Shown piece after piece: positions 23,477-33,203 of a DNA stretch of 64,000 bases. The stretch comes from RGIG7332 sp045580305 (GTDB lineage Bacteria; Bacillota; Clostridia; Oscillospirales; JAAYXM01). The position numbers and the translations under genes are program-made. The stretch is from contig JAZNNQ010000035.1 in the NCBI GenBank assembly GCA_045580305.1, positions 1 to 64,000 of the forward strand. The letters are read 5' to 3'. Numbering within the stretch: position 1 is the first letter of the stretch; every line of letters begins with the position of its first letter. The notes under the pieces were generated by a model, which had not been told where the DNA came from, did no database searches, and saw nothing but the letters and a program-made list of their open reading frames with translations.

Positions 23477-24211
23477 ATGCCAAACATATACTTAAGTCCC
23501 TCTACACAGGAATTTAACCAATATGTAAACGGCGGCACCGAAGAGCAGTATGCAAATTTAATTGCAGATTATATGATCCCCTATTTAGAGGCCAGTGGTA
23601 TTACATACACCCGAAACACGCCGGATATGACCGCCGCATCCTCGATCAGGGCGTCAAATGCAGGAAATTACGACCTGCACCTCGCAATTCACTCCAACGC
23701 CGCCGGCCCGGGCAATGAAGGTCAGGTTCGGGGCTCCATCGCCTTTTATTATCCAACAAGCGTTGAGGGTCAGCGGGCGGCAGAGATTATTGCAAATAAT
23801 TTTAAGCTGATTTATCCCGACCCTTCATTGGTATCCGCGCGCCCTACCACCACACTTGGTGAGGTATCGCGAACGAGAGCGCCCTCGGTGCTATTTGAGA
23901 TTGCCTATCACGACAATCCGCAGGACGCGGCGTGGATAAAAAACAATCTTCGGGATATTGCCCGAAACATATCCCTTTCGCTGACTGATTTCTTTGATAT
24001 TCCCTTCGTGGTACCGGAAGCGGCGCGTGTTGGCACGGTAAATGCCACCGCACTTAACATCAGAGCGCGACCCAACACAAATTCCGCGGTACTCCGTACC
24101 GTACCTAATGGCACACAGCTTGATATTTTAGGAAGTGCCGACGGCTGGTACACAGTGAATTACGACGGTACTACCGGATATGTAAGCTCACAATATGTAA
24201 CGATAAATTAA
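23477..24211 (+). CDS. N-acetylmuramoyl-L-alanine amidase (Amidase_3) with C-terminal SH3 domain
   Basis: This 244-residue protein has an Amidase_3-type catalytic domain (about 1-170). HLAIHSNA supplies the second zinc His and VLFEIAYHDNPQDA supplies the catalytic Glu. The usual first-His/Glu section is shortened. An SH3b domain follows (about 183-244), with LNIRARPNTNSAVLRTVPNG and GTTGYVSSQYV. There is no signal peptide, so it either acts after lysis or sporulation, or leaves by a non-classical route. GGAGAGG precedes ATG 23477, and a strong terminator follows. Confidence 0.85.
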   Translation: MPNIYLSPSTQEFNQYVNGGTEEQYANLIADYMIPYLEASGITYTRNTPDMTAASSIRASNAGNYDLHLAIHSNAAGPGNEGQVRGSIAFYYPTSVEGQRAAEIIANNFKLIYPDPSLVSARPTTTLGEVSRTRAPSVLFEIAYHDNPQDAAWIKNNLRDIARNISLSLTDFFDIPFVVPEAARVGTVNATALNIRARPNTNSAVLRTVPNGTQLDILGSADGWYTVNYDGTTGYVSSQYVTIN

Positions 24212-24213
24212 AA

Positions 24214-24242
24214 AAAAGCACACCGCTCCGCGGTGTGCTTTT
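24214..24242. terminator. Terminator between amidase gene and ftsZ
   Basis: Arms 24214-24226 and 24230-24242 pair perfectly with a TCC loop and A/T tails. It serves the amidase transcript and the end of the dcw cluster. Confidence 0.9.
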
Positions 24243-24248
24243 ATTTTT

Positions 24249-25352
24249 TTACTTTCTGCTCTGGAAGATTTTTAAGATGCCCTCATAGGGATCTTCTTCG
24301 TCGTCCTTCTTCTCTTCACCCTTAGCGGCACTGAGAATTTCCTCAAAAGCGGCGGAAACTTCCTTTTTTGCCTTCTCCTGAGTGTTGACAGTATCGCCAC
24401 CTTCAAAGCCGGTAGCAATAACAGTAACGCGGATCTCATCCTCCATAGTGTTATCAAGTGCCGCACCGAAGATAATGTTAGCCTCCGGATGAGCAGCTGC
24501 ACGAACCATCTCAGCCGCGGTCTCGATTTCGTCAAGGCCGAGGTCAATTGAGCCTGCAACATGTATGATAACGCCCTTTGCACCGTCGATGGAAGACTCT
24601 AAGAGCGGGCTGTGGATAGCCATACGAGCAGCCTCGGAAGCCTTGTCCTTGCCACTTGCACGACCGATACCCATATGAGCATAGCCTGCACCGCGCATAA
24701 TCTTGCTTACATCGGCAAAGTCAAGGTTAATGAAGCCCTGAGCGCTGATAAGATCGGAAATGCTCTGGATAGCCTGCTTAAGTACATCGTCTGCAATTTC
24801 AAAAGCGTTCATAAAGGTGATCTTCTGCTCGGAAACGCAGCTTAAACGATCGTTGGGGATAACGATAAGGGAGTCAACCTTCTCGCGAAGAGCTGCAATA
24901 CCCTCATCAGCCTGGCGCTTACGGACAACGCCCTCAAACTTGAAGGGTTTGGTAACAACGCCAACGGTAAGAATGCCCATCTCACGAGCGAGATCAGCAA
25001 TAATGGGAGCCGCACCTGTACCGGTACCACCGCCCATACCCGCGGTAACAAATACCATATCGGTATTCTCTAAAACTTTTCTGATCTGGTCGCGGCTCTC
25101 GTCAGCAGCCTGACGGCCGATCTCGGGGTCAGAACCTGCACCAAGACCCTTGGTTAACTTCTCACCAAGCTGGATCTTGTATGTAGCGCTGGAATTGCGG
25201 AGTGCCTGCTTGTCTGTGTTAGCGGCAATAAATTCTACACCGCGCACATTTGAATTGATCATACGATTAACAGCGTTACTACCGCCGCCACCTGCACCGA
25301 TAACCTTGATAGCAACAACAATATCGCGATCTGCATCGAGTTCGAATGCCAT
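24249..25352 (-). CDS. ftsZ: Cell division GTPase FtsZ
   Basis: FtsZ polymerises into the Z ring at the division site. The 367-residue protein shows IKVIGAGGGGSNAVNRM, the tubulin signature GGGTGTGAAP at 107-116, and the NxDFAD region for synergy-loop catalysis. After an acidic linker it ends in the conserved peptide YEGILKIFQ, which binds FtsA, SepF or other partners. It is the last gene of the dcw cluster. No ftsA is present beside it. Confidence 0.98.
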   Translation of the reverse strand: MAFELDADRDIVVAIKVIGAGGGGSNAVNRMINSNVRGVEFIAANTDKQALRNSSATYKIQLGEKLTKGLGAGSDPEIGRQAADESRDQIRKVLENTDMVFVTAGMGGGTGTGAAPIIADLAREMGILTVGVVTKPFKFEGVVRKRQADEGIAALREKVDSLIVIPNDRLSCVSEQKITFMNAFEIADDVLKQAIQSISDLISAQGFINLDFADVSKIMRGAGYAHMGIGRASGKDKASEAARMAIHSPLLESSIDGAKGVIIHVAGSIDLGLDEIETAAEMVRAAAHPEANIIFGAALDNTMEDEIRVTVIATGFEGGDTVNTQEKAKKEVSAAFEEILSAAKGEEKKDDEEDPYEGILKIFQSRK

Positions 25353-25370
25353 AAAAAATTCCTCCTATAT

Positions 25371-25751
25371 TTAAACTTCCGAATCCTTTTCCGTATTCTT
25401 ACCCTCTATTTTATCTTTTTTTTGCCGAAAGGTCAAGAGATATCTTCGCATATCTGCAAAATTTTGAAATATTCTTGTACCAAACACTACTGCAGCAGGT
25501 AAAAACAGGTTCAAATCAAGTCGGTCGCCAATGAAGGTCATACCCCAGGCAATTATGGCGTTCCCGAAAAATCCCGACAAAAATATTTTAAGTTTAAAGC
25601 GACCGCGGAGCATTGCATCAATTCCGCCAAATGCGGAGTCCAGCGCACCCAATAGCGCGATTGCTACATATTGAGAATACGCCGCCGGGATCGTCACCGG
25701 CAAGAGAAGTGCGAGAATTGCGCCAATGGCAAGTCCGATCAAAACATACAT
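25371..25751 (-). CDS. sbp: Small basic protein (Sbp, DUF1290 family)
   Basis: This 126-residue membrane protein has three or four hydrophobic helices and the DSAFGGIDAMLRGRF motif (about 38-52) that defines DUF1290/Sbp. A basic, charged tail follows. Sbp genes lie next to ftsZ in many Firmicutes, but the function is unknown. It is 19 bases from ftsZ and 3 bases from the DUF881 gene. Confidence 0.88.
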   Translation of the reverse strand: MYVLIGLAIGAILALLLPVTIPAAYSQYVAIALLGALDSAFGGIDAMLRGRFKLKIFLSGFFGNAIIAWGMTFIGDRLDLNLFLPAAVVFGTRIFQNFADMRRYLLTFRQKKDKIEGKNTEKDSEV

Positions 25752-25754
25752 TCT

Positions 25755-26474
25755 CTATTCCTCCTCAACCGGTTTTGCATATCTGAAGGTAACATCGTAA
25801 CGAAGTGCATCTATTACAATATTATCACTTTTTGCGATCTCAACATGAATTTCAAAGGTAAGCAGCTCGTCAACTATACCGCCTCTCATTTTGAGAGCGG
25901 CCTCCATCACATCCGGGTCACCTATCGCGGAAATAACAAAGGGAATATTGTATTTTCTGTTATTTATGCTTACCACCGGGCCGGCACAACGGATTTCCGA
26001 GGTTGCGAGAATTCGCTCGCCATTTAAGCTTATCGCCTCGGCACCTGCAGCACGAAGCTCATTTATTACGCGGAGCAGGTCGGTATCGTGTACCACAAAG
26101 GCGTTTTCATCGACGCCGGTGTTTGCGCTGACGCTGTCAGAGAGCGTAACCGTAATTCCCGGGCCGTATACCGCGCGCTGACCGGATAAAATCTCGGCAC
26201 GGTTTAATTTTTCACCCAATACCGTGGCCTCGCCACCGCTTTCCTGCATTTCCTTGCGGAACTGCTCGTTTTCCGCTTTATATTGATCCAATTGCAGATT
26301 AAGTGCCGCGTTGCGCTCCTGCTCATCAATCAAGAGCTGTGTAAGCTCCTCGGTTCTGGTAGGTACCGAATTTTCCTGCTCGTGTATGCGCACGCTTTTA
26401 AACTGCAATGCAAGAAGAAATCCGAGCAGCATACAAACCAAAAAAATCGTTATTTTTGCGCTTTTATTTTTCAT
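25755..26474 (-). CDS. DUF881 family protein (YlxW/YlxX-like)
   Basis: This 239-residue protein has one N-terminal membrane helix (about 9-26), a coiled coil (about 38-80), and a C-terminal alpha/beta domain with YGPGITVTLSDS and SLNGERILATSEIRCAGP. That is the DUF881 layout found between divIB and ftsZ in Firmicutes. I start at ATG 26474, nine bases after AAAGGG; the TTG at 26483 touches that site. It overlaps ftsQ by 11 bases. Role unknown, probably at the division membrane. Confidence 0.88.
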   Translation of the reverse strand: MKNKSAKITIFLVCMLLGFLLALQFKSVRIHEQENSVPTRTEELTQLLIDEQERNAALNLQLDQYKAENEQFRKEMQESGGEATVLGEKLNRAEILSGQRAVYGPGITVTLSDSVSANTGVDENAFVVHDTDLLRVINELRAAGAEAISLNGERILATSEIRCAGPVVSINNRKYNIPFVISAIGDPDVMEAALKMRGGIVDELLTFEIHVEIAKSDNIVIDALRYDVTFRYAKPVEEE

Positions 26475-27246
26475 CGTAAACAACCCTTTCAGGCGTAAAG
26501 CGCGCCTCTCCTAAGTTGGATAAATTGAGCCTGCCACGATCTGTCGGTGCAAGCTGCGGAAGAACAACCGCAAACATATCAAGCTTTTTGGTAAGCTCTT
26601 CATTTGTACCCAGAATAACGGTAAGTCTGTCCTCATATGTAAATTGCAGGGAATAAACCGTGCTGACATCCACTTGTGTCACCTTATCTAAAAGTTGATG
26701 TTCGCTAAGTTTCCCCATCACGGAAACAAGAGCGTCCTTTTTGCCCGGTGTCTCCCAGTTTATCTCGCCGCCCGCAAAAGGTGTCACAAGCTCTTCCTCG
26801 GCTTTTATCCAAGCGCCCTCCAGTATTCCCTCGCCCTCTACACGCTCCAGAAGATAACCCTTGGCATCCACTATCCAGCGGCAGTCAGCGGTTTCGATAT
26901 AACCGCAAGGCTTGCGCTCGGTTACCTCAAAAAGGAAGGTATCCGGCAGACGGCGGGTGATTTTTATCGTTTCGAGATACGGGAAATCACTCTGTATTTG
27001 CTCGATCGCTTCAAATTTATTTACACCAAAAAGGTTGTCGCCCACCTTTATGCCCGAGCTTTCGATAAGCTGCTCGGAAGTATAGTATGTATTGCCGGAG
27101 ACCTCGATGCTTCCTACCTTAAGGAAAACCGTGAGCGATGCAATTATCGCGCCGGCAACTATTAAAAATGTAAACAGTGTCCAAAAGATGCGCGCGCCGC
27201 GTCTTTTTCTGCGGCGGCGGGTATATGATCTCTTTTGTTTAGCCAT
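26464..27246 (-). CDS. ftsQ: Cell division protein FtsQ/DivIB
   Basis: DivIB is a bitopic division protein that works with FtsL and DivIC. The 260-residue product begins with a very basic cytosolic tail (RRRRKRR), then has one membrane helix (about 20-42). A POTRA domain follows (VGSIEVSGNTYYTSEQLIESSGIKVG, split at about 47-72) and a beta domain after it (RRLPDTFLFEVTERKP). The reading frame overlaps the DUF881 gene. Its Shine-Dalgarno AAGGGAAG lies in the end of murA. Confidence 0.9.
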   Translation of the reverse strand: MAKQKRSYTRRRRKRRGARIFWTLFTFLIVAGAIIASLTVFLKVGSIEVSGNTYYTSEQLIESSGIKVGDNLFGVNKFEAIEQIQSDFPYLETIKITRRLPDTFLFEVTERKPCGYIETADCRWIVDAKGYLLERVEGEGILEGAWIKAEEELVTPFAGGEINWETPGKKDALVSVMGKLSEHQLLDKVTQVDVSTVYSLQFTYEDRLTVILGTNEELTKKLDMFAVVLPQLAPTDRGRLNLSNLGEARFTPERVVYDEK

Positions 27247-27248
27247 TC

Positions 27249-28502
27249 TTACACTTCCCTTACTATTTGTGCGCCTATTTTAGCAAGACATCCTTCTATA
27301 TTTTCGTATCCTCTGTCTATATAACAAAGATTTGATATCACGGTCTCACCCTGTGCCGCGAGCGCTGCCACAATCATTGCCGCTCCGCCGCGCAGGTCAT
27401 ATGCCTTAACCGGGGCACCGGTTAAATATTTTCCGCCGTTTACCATTGCTACCTTGCCCTCTACCCTTATATCCGCGCCCATTCGCATAAGCTCGGGCAC
27501 ATGAGTAAAGCGGTTTTCGAATATATTTTCCACAAATATGGTAGTTCCGTCACACTGTGTGGCAAGCGCCATAAACGGTGCCTGAGCATCTGTGGGAAAG
27601 CCCGGGTGGGGCATGGTTCTGATCGTGCTCATGGGATATAACGGGCCGTTGCGAATTATTCTTATATAGTTATCCCCGGTCTGGAGAAGACAACCGCACT
27701 CGCCCAGTCGTGTGCAAATTTCTTCTATATGATCGTGTATAACATTTTCGATCAAAACATCGCCACCGGCAATCGCCACTGCGGACAAATAAGTTGCGGC
27801 AGCAATTCTGTCGGGAATAACCCAATGCTCGGCATTATGTGTTTCCTCGACACCCTCAATTTCGATAATACTGCTCCCTGCGCCGCTGACCTTCGCACCG
27901 ATCGCGCAGAGAAAATTCTGAAGGTCCTCTATCTCGGGTTCCCTTGCAGCGTTAAAAATTCGGGTCTTGCCCTTTGCTCGCACAGCGGCAATCATTATGT
28001 TTTCGGTAGCGCCCACCGATGGAAATGACAGATTTATATCACAGCCGCGCAAGTTTTGGGCATCGCAGATTATTTCGCCTCCGCAATCATTAATTTCAAC
28101 ACCCAACTTCCTCAAAGCGGAAAGATGCAGATCAATTGGGCGCGAACCTATAGCACAGCCGCCGGGATATCTTATCGAAGCGTGGCCGCAACGAGCAAGA
28201 ATACCGCCTAAAAACACGACCGAAGCGCGCATCTCGCGCATCAGACTATCTTCTATATTACAGCAATTTATACCACTTGCATCTATGATTACCGTGTCCT
28301 TTTCCCTTTTAACCTTAGCACCTAAAGATTTTAGAATATCAAGCGCGATCTTTACATCGCTAAGCTCGGGACAGTTATGTATTATCATCTCACCCGGATG
28401 AATTATAGTTGCTGCAATAATCGGCAGCACACTGTTTTTAGCGCCGTGTACGGAAATTCTACCATCCAGCCTGGCACCACCGTTTATCTTAAGCACGCTC
28501 AT
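27249..28502 (-). CDS. murA: UDP-N-acetylglucosamine 1-carboxyvinyltransferase MurA
   Basis: MurA makes enolpyruvyl-UDP-GlcNAc, the first committed step of peptidoglycan synthesis. The 417-residue protein has KINGGARLDGRISVHGAKN at the start and PGGCAIGSRP with the catalytic Cys116, the residue alkylated by fosfomycin. PTDAQAPFMAL occurs later. I use ATG 28502; the frame to 28550 adds 16 atypical residues and lacks a ribosome site. It is placed between murG and ftsQ. Confidence 0.95.
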   Translation of the reverse strand: MSVLKINGGARLDGRISVHGAKNSVLPIIAATIIHPGEMIIHNCPELSDVKIALDILKSLGAKVKREKDTVIIDASGINCCNIEDSLMREMRASVVFLGGILARCGHASIRYPGGCAIGSRPIDLHLSALRKLGVEINDCGGEIICDAQNLRGCDINLSFPSVGATENIMIAAVRAKGKTRIFNAAREPEIEDLQNFLCAIGAKVSGAGSSIIEIEGVEETHNAEHWVIPDRIAAATYLSAVAIAGGDVLIENVIHDHIEEICTRLGECGCLLQTGDNYIRIIRNGPLYPMSTIRTMPHPGFPTDAQAPFMALATQCDGTTIFVENIFENRFTHVPELMRMGADIRVEGKVAMVNGGKYLTGAPVKAYDLRGGAAMIVAALAAQGETVISNLCYIDRGYENIEGCLAKIGAQIVREV

Positions 28503-28567
28503 ATTAAATTTCCCCCTGCCGTTTTGTCTCGTACGCCATTCTATGCGCACACGGCATTTTCCGTGTT

Positions 28568-29686
28568 TTACCTTGCCAGCTCTATTATTTCTTTATAAAT
28601 TCTCTCGCATCCGTCTAATATGGCAACCTTAGACAGATTTTTTGACATCTTTGAAAGCTTCTCTTTATCACTCAAAAGTTCTTTTGTTTTACTGTACAGT
28701 ATTTCCGCCGTAACCTCGGACTCGCGGAGCATAACAGCACCGCCTGCACTTTCGAGTACAGCGGCATTTTTCTCCTGATGATTCTCCGCCACGTTGGGTG
28801 ACGGGATGATTATCGCCGGCTTACCCACCGCCGCAATCTCACTTACAGTAGAAGCACCGCCGCGGCATATGACCAGATCCGCCGCCGCCATAACACGGGG
28901 CATATCGTGTATATACTCGCGAAGCTCTACATTACCGTGAGCGGAAATATCCACACCGCTTTCCTCTAACATCTGCGGCATCCAGGTGCTGCCGAATTTT
29001 CCCATAGCGTGAATGTGATTAAACAAGTCCTCTTCACACTCAAGCTTTATAAATCGCACGACTTCCTTGTTCATCTCACGGGCACCGAGAGATCCGAAAA
29101 AGCTAACAACAAGCGGGCGTGCATCTATTCCAAGTTCTTCTCTCGCTTCCTTTTTATCCTTATACAGCATATCCTGCCGTACGGGCATACCTATGGTCTT
29201 TACATTATGATCGTACTTCAAATAATCACGGGTAGCATCGAAATTAATAAGCACGCGCGAAAGACGCGCGCCCAATGTTCGGGTAACAAGACCGGGGTAT
29301 GCGTTTGACTCGTGAATAATTGTGGGTATTTTAAGGCGAGCGGCGCAATTCAGCACCGGATAGCAAGCATATCCTCCGGTACCTACAACCACATCGGGCT
29401 TAAATTCTCTGAGTATTCTCTTTGCCTTCACCCGCGAGGATATGACCTTACCCGCAACGCGGATATTGTTTAAAATTCCCTTTGGTGTAAGCTTGCGGCT
29501 CATACCCTCGATATCAATGGTCTCAAGGTTGAATCCCTCAGCCGGGACAAGTCGCGATTCCATACCGCGACTTGCGCCCACAAAGAGGATTTCACTTTCC
29601 GGTCGTCTTTCTTTAACCATTTTTGCCACAGCCAGTGCCGGATTAATGTGACCGCCGGTACCGCCGCAGGTAAAAAGAACCTTCAT
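28568..29686 (-). CDS. murG: MurG GlcNAc transferase
   Basis: MurG adds GlcNAc to lipid I at the inner face of the membrane, giving lipid II. The 372-residue GT-B enzyme has the N-terminal CGGTGGHINPALAVA loop (7-21), VVGTGGYACYP, the HESNAYPG segment, and CRGGASTVSEIAAVGKPAIIIP for UDP-GlcNAc binding near residue 265. It lies directly after ftsW, 4 bases away. Confidence 0.96.
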   Translation of the reverse strand: MKVLFTCGGTGGHINPALAVAKMVKERRPESEILFVGASRGMESRLVPAEGFNLETIDIEGMSRKLTPKGILNNIRVAGKVISSRVKAKRILREFKPDVVVGTGGYACYPVLNCAARLKIPTIIHESNAYPGLVTRTLGARLSRVLINFDATRDYLKYDHNVKTIGMPVRQDMLYKDKKEAREELGIDARPLVVSFFGSLGAREMNKEVVRFIKLECEEDLFNHIHAMGKFGSTWMPQMLEESGVDISAHGNVELREYIHDMPRVMAAADLVICRGGASTVSEIAAVGKPAIIIPSPNVAENHQEKNAAVLESAGGAVMLRESEVTAEILYSKTKELLSDKEKLSKMSKNLSKVAILDGCERIYKEIIELAR

Positions 29687-29690
29687 AAAA

Positions 29691-30818
29691 TCACCCTGCC
29701 TTCGGTGCTTTGATTTCCTTTGACACCGAAAGTACTAATCCTATTTCAATAAGCTGCATAACAAGCGCAGTGCCGCCATAGCTGAACAGCGGTAACGACA
29801 CACCGGTTACCGGGAACACGCCGGTAACAACCGCTAAATTAAGCACTATCTGCAATGCAAGATGTGTGGTTACACCCACTACCACCATAGCGCCCGCCTT
29901 ATCGGGAGCGCGCATTGCGATCTGGAAGCCGCGAATAATAAGCATAGCAAAGAGCACGATTACGATCATTGCGCCGATAAAGCCAAGCTCCTCGCATACG
30001 ATAGCGAAAATAAAGTCATTGTGCGGCTCAGGCAGATATAAATACTTCTGTCGGCTGTTGCCGAAACCCAGACCGAAAAGTCCGCCCGCGCCGATAGCAT
30101 AAAGCGCTTGAAGGGTCTGATAACCTGCGCCCTGCGCATCTGCCGCAGGGTCAAACGCGGTTAAGATACGCTTCAGGGCATAAGGCTCACGAGCAATTTT
30201 AACCGCAATGGCACTCGCCGCAAGAACGCCTGCGCCGGCTACCCATTTAAGACTGCAGCCGCCGATAAGCATCATAACGCCGCCGATTGCAGCGATAATG
30301 ATAGCACCCGAATAATGAGGCTCTAATACCATAAGAACACATATGATACCCAGTACAAGGGCAAATGGCAAAACGCCGTATTTAAATGTCTTTATTTTAT
30401 CGGCATATTTGGTGGACAAGAATGCAAAAAACAGAATTATCGAGGTTTTCGCCACCTCCGATGGCTGGAAGTTAAAGCCGATATATATCCAGCGTTTCTC
30501 ACCGTATAGGCCGACACCTACTGCAAGAACCAATACTAAGAGTACGATACTGCCCAGGATAGCAAGCCAAGACCAGTTAAGGAGTTTTCTGTATCCTATT
30601 TTAACCACAATGAATGCCAAGCCAAGGCCGAACACGGCAAAAAGTGCCTGACGGCGGAAGTAGTATGTACTCGCCAAGCCCTCGTAATATGCGCTGGCAT
30701 AGCTTGCAGAGAAGACCATTAAAAGTCCTATGCTGAGAATGATTAAAGTGATTATCAGAAACGGATAATCTATAGTACCTGATGCGGTTTTTTTGGCTTT
30801 GGTTTTCTTTTTAGCCAT
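29691..30818 (-). CDS. ftsW: FtsW/SpoVE-type SEDS glycosyltransferase
   Basis: This 375-residue SEDS protein has about ten membrane helices and polymerises lipid II with a partner class B PBP. Signatures include MVFSASYASA, GEKRWIYIGFNFQPSEVAK, NDFIFAIVCEELGF and a late SLPLFSYGGTALV segment. A basic lysine-rich tail precedes the first helix. Vegetative FtsW and sporulation SpoVE cannot be separated by sequence alone; dcw position fits either. GGGGG precedes ATG 30818. Confidence 0.93.
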   Translation of the reverse strand: MAKKKTKAKKTASGTIDYPFLIITLIILSIGLLMVFSASYASAYYEGLASTYYFRRQALFAVFGLGLAFIVVKIGYRKLLNWSWLAILGSIVLLVLVLAVGVGLYGEKRWIYIGFNFQPSEVAKTSIILFFAFLSTKYADKIKTFKYGVLPFALVLGIICVLMVLEPHYSGAIIIAAIGGVMMLIGGCSLKWVAGAGVLAASAIAVKIAREPYALKRILTAFDPAADAQGAGYQTLQALYAIGAGGLFGLGFGNSRQKYLYLPEPHNDFIFAIVCEELGFIGAMIVIVLFAMLIIRGFQIAMRAPDKAGAMVVVGVTTHLALQIVLNLAVVTGVFPVTGVSLPLFSYGGTALVMQLIEIGLVLSVSKEIKAPKAG

Positions 30819-30841
30819 TACTTAAACCCCCAAGAAAAAAA

Positions 30842-31831
30842 TCAGAAAATGTATTTTGTAAAAAGTCCGATGTATGCAACAATGCAACCGATAAATGTGA
30901 CAAGTGTGAACACGAAGCAAAGCTTTTTCTCGCTCCAGCCCTTCATTTCAAAATGATGGTGAATGGGAGCCATTTTGAAAAGGCGCTTGCCGTGTGTAAG
31001 TTTGAAATATGATACCTGCAGTATAACGGAAACCGTCTCTACTATGTAAATAATTCCAACGGGAATTAAAATAAGCGGAATATTAAATGCAAAAGCAAGA
31101 CCGCAAACCATACCGCCCAAAAACAGAGAGCCGGTATCGCCCATAAATACGCGGGCGGGGTTGAAGTTGTAAATTAAAAATCCGAACAGCGCCGCCATCA
31201 CCGCAGATGAAAGAACGCCTAAAGCGGGCGCGGTAAATACCATTGAAATAATTACGAAAAACATCATTACGGGAACGGTAACACAACTTGCAAGACCATC
31301 TATTCCATCGGTTAAATTGACCGCGTTTACCATAGCCACCGCAACGAAAATCATAAAAATAAGATAGATAAGCCACGGGATTTCAACAACAGTGTCAATA
31401 AAGGGGATATAAAGCTCGGAGCTGAAATCGCCCATAAATCTGAGTGCCGATAAAAACGCCGCGGATGCTGCTATCTGCAGGAGCAGCTTCTGCAGAGCGG
31501 AAAGTCCCTTGTTCTGCTTCTTCGTGATTTTTGCATAGTCGTCAATAAAGCCAATAACGCCAAAGGCGAGCGCAAAAGCGAACACCAAAAGATGCTTGAA
31601 ATTGCCCGCTAACATCTGGGGAATTCCCACAATAAGAATGGTTATCGCGATGGGAAGAACAAATATAATGCCGCCCATTGTGGGAGTGCCTTGCTTTGAC
31701 ATATGCCAGTTAGGACCGATCTCCAGAATGCTCTGTCCAAATTTTAGTTTAACCAAAAGGGGAATAAATATTTTTCCCGCAAGTGCTGTAAGTGAAAATG
31801 CAATAACTGCCGATAAAATATACTGCCACAT
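30842..31831 (-). CDS. mraY: Phospho-N-acetylmuramoyl-pentapeptide transferase MraY
   Basis: MraY transfers phospho-MurNAc-pentapeptide to undecaprenyl phosphate, forming lipid I. The 329-residue protein has about ten helices. It shows GTPTMGGI, DDYAKITKKQNKGL (the Asp pair), NLTDGIDGLA, FMGDTGSL and the MAPIHHHFE motif near the C-terminus. ATG 31831 has GGAGGG upstream. In many Clostridia murD follows mraY, but here ftsW does. Confidence 0.96.
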   Translation of the reverse strand: MWQYILSAVIAFSLTALAGKIFIPLLVKLKFGQSILEIGPNWHMSKQGTPTMGGIIFVLPIAITILIVGIPQMLAGNFKHLLVFAFALAFGVIGFIDDYAKITKKQNKGLSALQKLLLQIAASAAFLSALRFMGDFSSELYIPFIDTVVEIPWLIYLIFMIFVAVAMVNAVNLTDGIDGLASCVTVPVMMFFVIISMVFTAPALGVLSSAVMAALFGFLIYNFNPARVFMGDTGSLFLGGMVCGLAFAFNIPLILIPVGIIYIVETVSVILQVSYFKLTHGKRLFKMAPIHHHFEMKGWSEKKLCFVFTLVTFIGCIVAYIGLFTKYIF

Positions 31832-31851
31832 ATTGTTTTCCCTCCTGTTTG

Positions 31852-33189
31852 TTAAGCCTTAAGCAACGCCTCAACAACGCGTTCCAAATGCATACCGCGA
31901 CTTGCTTTAACAAGCACTGTGTCACCGCTTTTGAGTATTCCGCTAAGCGCATTAGCAAGTGTTTCTGCGCCGTCAAAGGTGTGCACCTCAGCGCCGCTTG
32001 CACCTTTTTTAACCACCTCGCGCATATCACCGGTCGCAAAAATCACATCCGCACACTTTGCGGCATATGCGCCGATTTTAAAGTGGGCATCCTCTGCCAC
32101 CGCGCCAAGCTCCAGCATATCCGCCAAAACCGCGATCTTTCGTCCCGTACTGCGGGATAAAAGCGTGAGAGATGCTCGCATTGAGTCGGGGTTTGCATTA
32201 TAACAGTCGTTTATTATGGTAACGCCGTCTTTTTCGGTTATCTTCTGGCGCATACCGGTATTTTCAAAGGCATCAAGTCCTGCCGCCATCTCATCTGTGC
32301 TGAGTCCCAACTCACGGCCTACGGCAATAGATGCAAGAGCATTTTGCAGGTTATGACTGCCGCCCACATTTATTTTAAATTCGCAGTTTGGGATTTCCCT
32401 TACTTTAAAGATGATTTGGGAAAGACTGCTGCTCTTTTCAATGCCAAAAATATCGCACTCTGCGTTTTTAATACCGTAATAAACGGTTTTGAAGGAGAGT
32501 GTCCCCTTCAGTCCCCAGAGAAGCGGATCGTCGCCGTTTAGAACAACCACACCATCCTTCTTGAGGCCCTCTAAAATCTCAAGCTTTGCGCGGAGAATAC
32601 CCTCTTTTGAGCCTAAAAACTCAATATGTGACTCGCCAATTGTGCTTATAACCGCGATGTTCGGTTGCGCAACCCTTGTAAGGCGGGAAATTTCGCCAAA
32701 ATGGTTCATACCCATCTCGATTACCGCCGCCTGATGGCTTGAATTTAACTCAAGCACGGTAAAAGGCAAGCCGATTTCGTTATTTAAATTGCCTTGGGTT
32801 TTAAGTGTATTGTATTTTTGTGAGAGCACACTTGCTATCATTTCCTTTGTTGTAGTTTTGCCCACACTACCGGTGACGCCCACAACCGGGATATCAAATT
32901 CCTTGCGATAGCATTCTGCAATTTTTTGAAGTGCTGCTACCGTATCCTCAACCACAAGGGTGGGAATTCTCAGCTGTATATCCTTCGATAAAAGTGCTGC
33001 TGATGCACCGGCATCTGCCGCAGAGATAGCAAAGTCGTTGCCGTCAAAGTTTCCACCCTTAATGGCTACAAACAAATCTCCCGCTTCTACCTGACGATTA
33101 TCTCGCTTTATTCCGCAGATGACCGTGTCGGGGGCTGAGGTTTCCATATTCAAATATGCGGCAAGCTGTGCAAGTGTTCTCTGCTCCAC
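31852..33189 (-). CDS. murF: UDP-MurNAc-tripeptide--D-Ala-D-Ala ligase MurF
   Basis: MurF adds D-Ala-D-Ala to complete the stem pentapeptide. The 445-residue Mur ligase has the N-terminal DNRQVEAGDLFVAIKG region, the ATP loop GSVGKTTT at 107-114, EMGMNHFGEI, and NDCYNANPDSM in the C-terminal half. Translation likely starts at GTG 33189, with GGGAGCG upstream. It is 14 bases after murE. Confidence 0.95.
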   Translation of the reverse strand: MEQRTLAQLAAYLNMETSAPDTVICGIKRDNRQVEAGDLFVAIKGGNFDGNDFAISAADAGASAALLSKDIQLRIPTLVVEDTVAALQKIAECYRKEFDIPVVGVTGSVGKTTTKEMIASVLSQKYNTLKTQGNLNNEIGLPFTVLELNSSHQAAVIEMGMNHFGEISRLTRVAQPNIAVISTIGESHIEFLGSKEGILRAKLEILEGLKKDGVVVLNGDDPLLWGLKGTLSFKTVYYGIKNAECDIFGIEKSSSLSQIIFKVREIPNCEFKINVGGSHNLQNALASIAVGRELGLSTDEMAAGLDAFENTGMRQKITEKDGVTIINDCYNANPDSMRASLTLLSRSTGRKIAVLADMLELGAVAEDAHFKIGAYAAKCADVIFATGDMREVVKKGASGAEVHTFDGAETLANALSGILKSGDTVLVKASRGMHLERVVEALLKA

Positions 33190-33203
33190 AAAAAGCGCTC
33201 CCT

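Noticed and set aside
23477..24211. Prophage endolysin
   Set aside because: No phage genes surround the amidase, and it sits behind ruvX with an ordinary promoter region and terminator.
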